Assembly: GCA_027531145.1 (NCBI GenBank)
Contig: JAPZRF010000006.1
Location: forward strand, 124,001-188,000
Direction: 5' to 3'
DNA length: 64,000 bases
Origin: Brevundimonas sp.
GTDB lineage: Bacteria; Pseudomonadota; Alphaproteobacteria; Caulobacterales; Caulobacteraceae
The notes under the pieces are model-generated. The model saw only the letters and a list, made by a program, of their open reading frames with translations. It was not told the DNA's origin and did not search any database. Position numbers and translations under genes: made by a program. Position 1 is the first letter of the stretch, and each line of letters starts with the position of its first letter. Below, piece after piece: positions 63,439-64,000 of this stretch.

Positions 63439-64000
63439 TTGCGCAATCGACTTCTCGCGGGTGCCGCACTCGCGCTTCTTCTCGGCGGCCCCGTGACGGC
63501 AGTCGCCCAGGCTCAGGCCCCGGACGCCGTGGCGGAGGCCAATCCCCTGCTGAGCCCCTCGCCGGCGCCCGACGGCACCCCGCCCTACGATCGCATCCGC
63601 CCGGAGCACTATGAGCCGGCCTTCGACGCGGCTATCGCCGCGGCGCATGAGGACTTCCGCCGGATCGCCGAAAACCCGGAGCCGCCCACCTTCGCCAACA
63701 CCCTTGAGGAGATCGAGCGGGCAGGACGGCCGCTGGCGCGGGTCAGCAGCACCTTCTTCAACGTCGCCTCGGCCGACGCCACGCCGGCGATCCAGGACAT
63801 CCAGCGCAACGTCACCCCGAAGCTGGCCCAGCTGTCCAACGCCCAGCTGCTGAACCCGGCGCTGTTCGCCCGGATCAACGAGGTGTGGCAAGCTCGGGAG
63901 TCCCTTGACCTGACGCCAGAAGAGCTGCGGCTGCTGGAACAGACCCGCCTCGACTACGTCCGCGCCGGTGCCGCCCTCGACGAGACGACCCGCGCCCGCG
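63439..64000 (+). CDS. M3 family metallopeptidase (peptidyl-dipeptidase Dcp-like), 3' end outside window
   Basis: The first 187 codons of an exported M3 oligopeptidase. The TTG start at 63439 follows CCGGAG at good spacing; a signal peptide ending near AVAQAQ is followed by NPLLSPSPAPDGTPPYDRIRPEHYEPAFDAAI, the standard N-terminus of Dcp/oligopeptidase A, then NPEPPTFANTLEEIERAG. The catalytic HExxH lies beyond the window. Periplasmic peptide degradation is expected. Confidence 0.87.
   Translation, partial: MRNRLLAGAALALLLGGPVTAVAQAQAPDAVAEANPLLSPSPAPDGTPPYDRIRPEHYEPAFDAAIAAAHEDFRRIAENPEPPTFANTLEEIERAGRPLARVSSTFFNVASADATPAIQDIQRNVTPKLAQLSNAQLLNPALFARINEVWQARESLDLTPEELRLLEQTRLDYVRAGAALDETTRAR

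Overview
The window is GC-rich DNA from an alphaproteobacterium, most likely of the order Caulobacterales (Caulobacter, Brevundimonas or Phenylobacterium). That assignment is an inference from four things: an extracellular polysaccharide locus whose gene set resembles the Caulobacter capsule locus (PssY-type sugar transferase, Wzc, beta-barrel protein, Wza, and a transglutaminase-like protein of the HvyA type), a perfect CtrA-type box (TTAA-N7-TTAAC), a TonB-dependent receptor inside a catabolic operon, and codon use. No rRNA or tRNA gene was recognised, so the genus cannot be fixed.

Layout. (1) 1-6.7 kb: a 5'-truncated carotenoid-oxygenase-family gene, two thiolase-family genes, a short-chain dehydrogenase and acetyl-CoA synthetase, together an acyl-CoA/acetate-linked module. 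(2) 6.7-19.1 kb: polysaccharide export machinery. It holds a nucleotide-sugar epimerase, the initiating sugar transferase, an O-antigen ligase/polymerase, a Wzc-type co-polymerase with tyrosine kinase, an outer-membrane barrel, a secreted Gly/Ala-rich protein, a Wza-type lipoprotein, a cell-wall hydrolase, a phosphatase and an HvyA-like protein. (3) 19.2-36 kb: sugar supply and assembly. GDP-fucose synthesis (gmd, fcl) is followed by a Wzx flippase, a Wzy polymerase, six clear glycosyltransferases plus one candidate, a methyltransferase, UDP-glucose dehydrogenase (ugd) and UDP-glucose epimerase (galE). The AT-richer stretches at about 23-25 kb and 27-31 kb look horizontally acquired, and a decayed IS3-family fragment lies between them.

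(4) 37.4-51.0 kb: a self-contained catabolic island for an unidentified substrate. One divergon has a leftward operon (SDR, tandem SnoaL-like protein, sodium:solute symporter) and a rightward operon (histidinol-dehydrogenase-like enzyme, LacI regulator, alpha/beta hydrolase, MetE-like zinc protein, HpcH/HpaI aldolase). It is followed by a TonB-dependent receptor and a leftward cupin plus two SnoaL/NTF2-like operon. Four copies of the palindrome TGCATTCGAATGCA (one with a single mismatch) sit in front of all four transcription units, so one LacI-family repressor probably controls the whole set. A 74-bp IS3-derived direct repeat with two mismatches bounds the island on both sides. This is the best candidate for an undescribed system in the window.

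(5) 51-64 kb: IS3 remnants, a GH3 beta-glucosidase, an ArnT-like glycosyltransferase with a DPM/GtrA partner, an ArsR-AHSA1 pair with a double palindromic operator, a degraded DUF4287-like gene, a cysteine synthase overlapping the 3' end of a large unknown membrane protein, an exported Mn-type superoxide dismutase, and the 5' part of an M3 peptidase. Many genes within operons overlap by ATGA or TGATG, indicating translational coupling. All functional statements rest on reading the translated sequences; no database search was possible.
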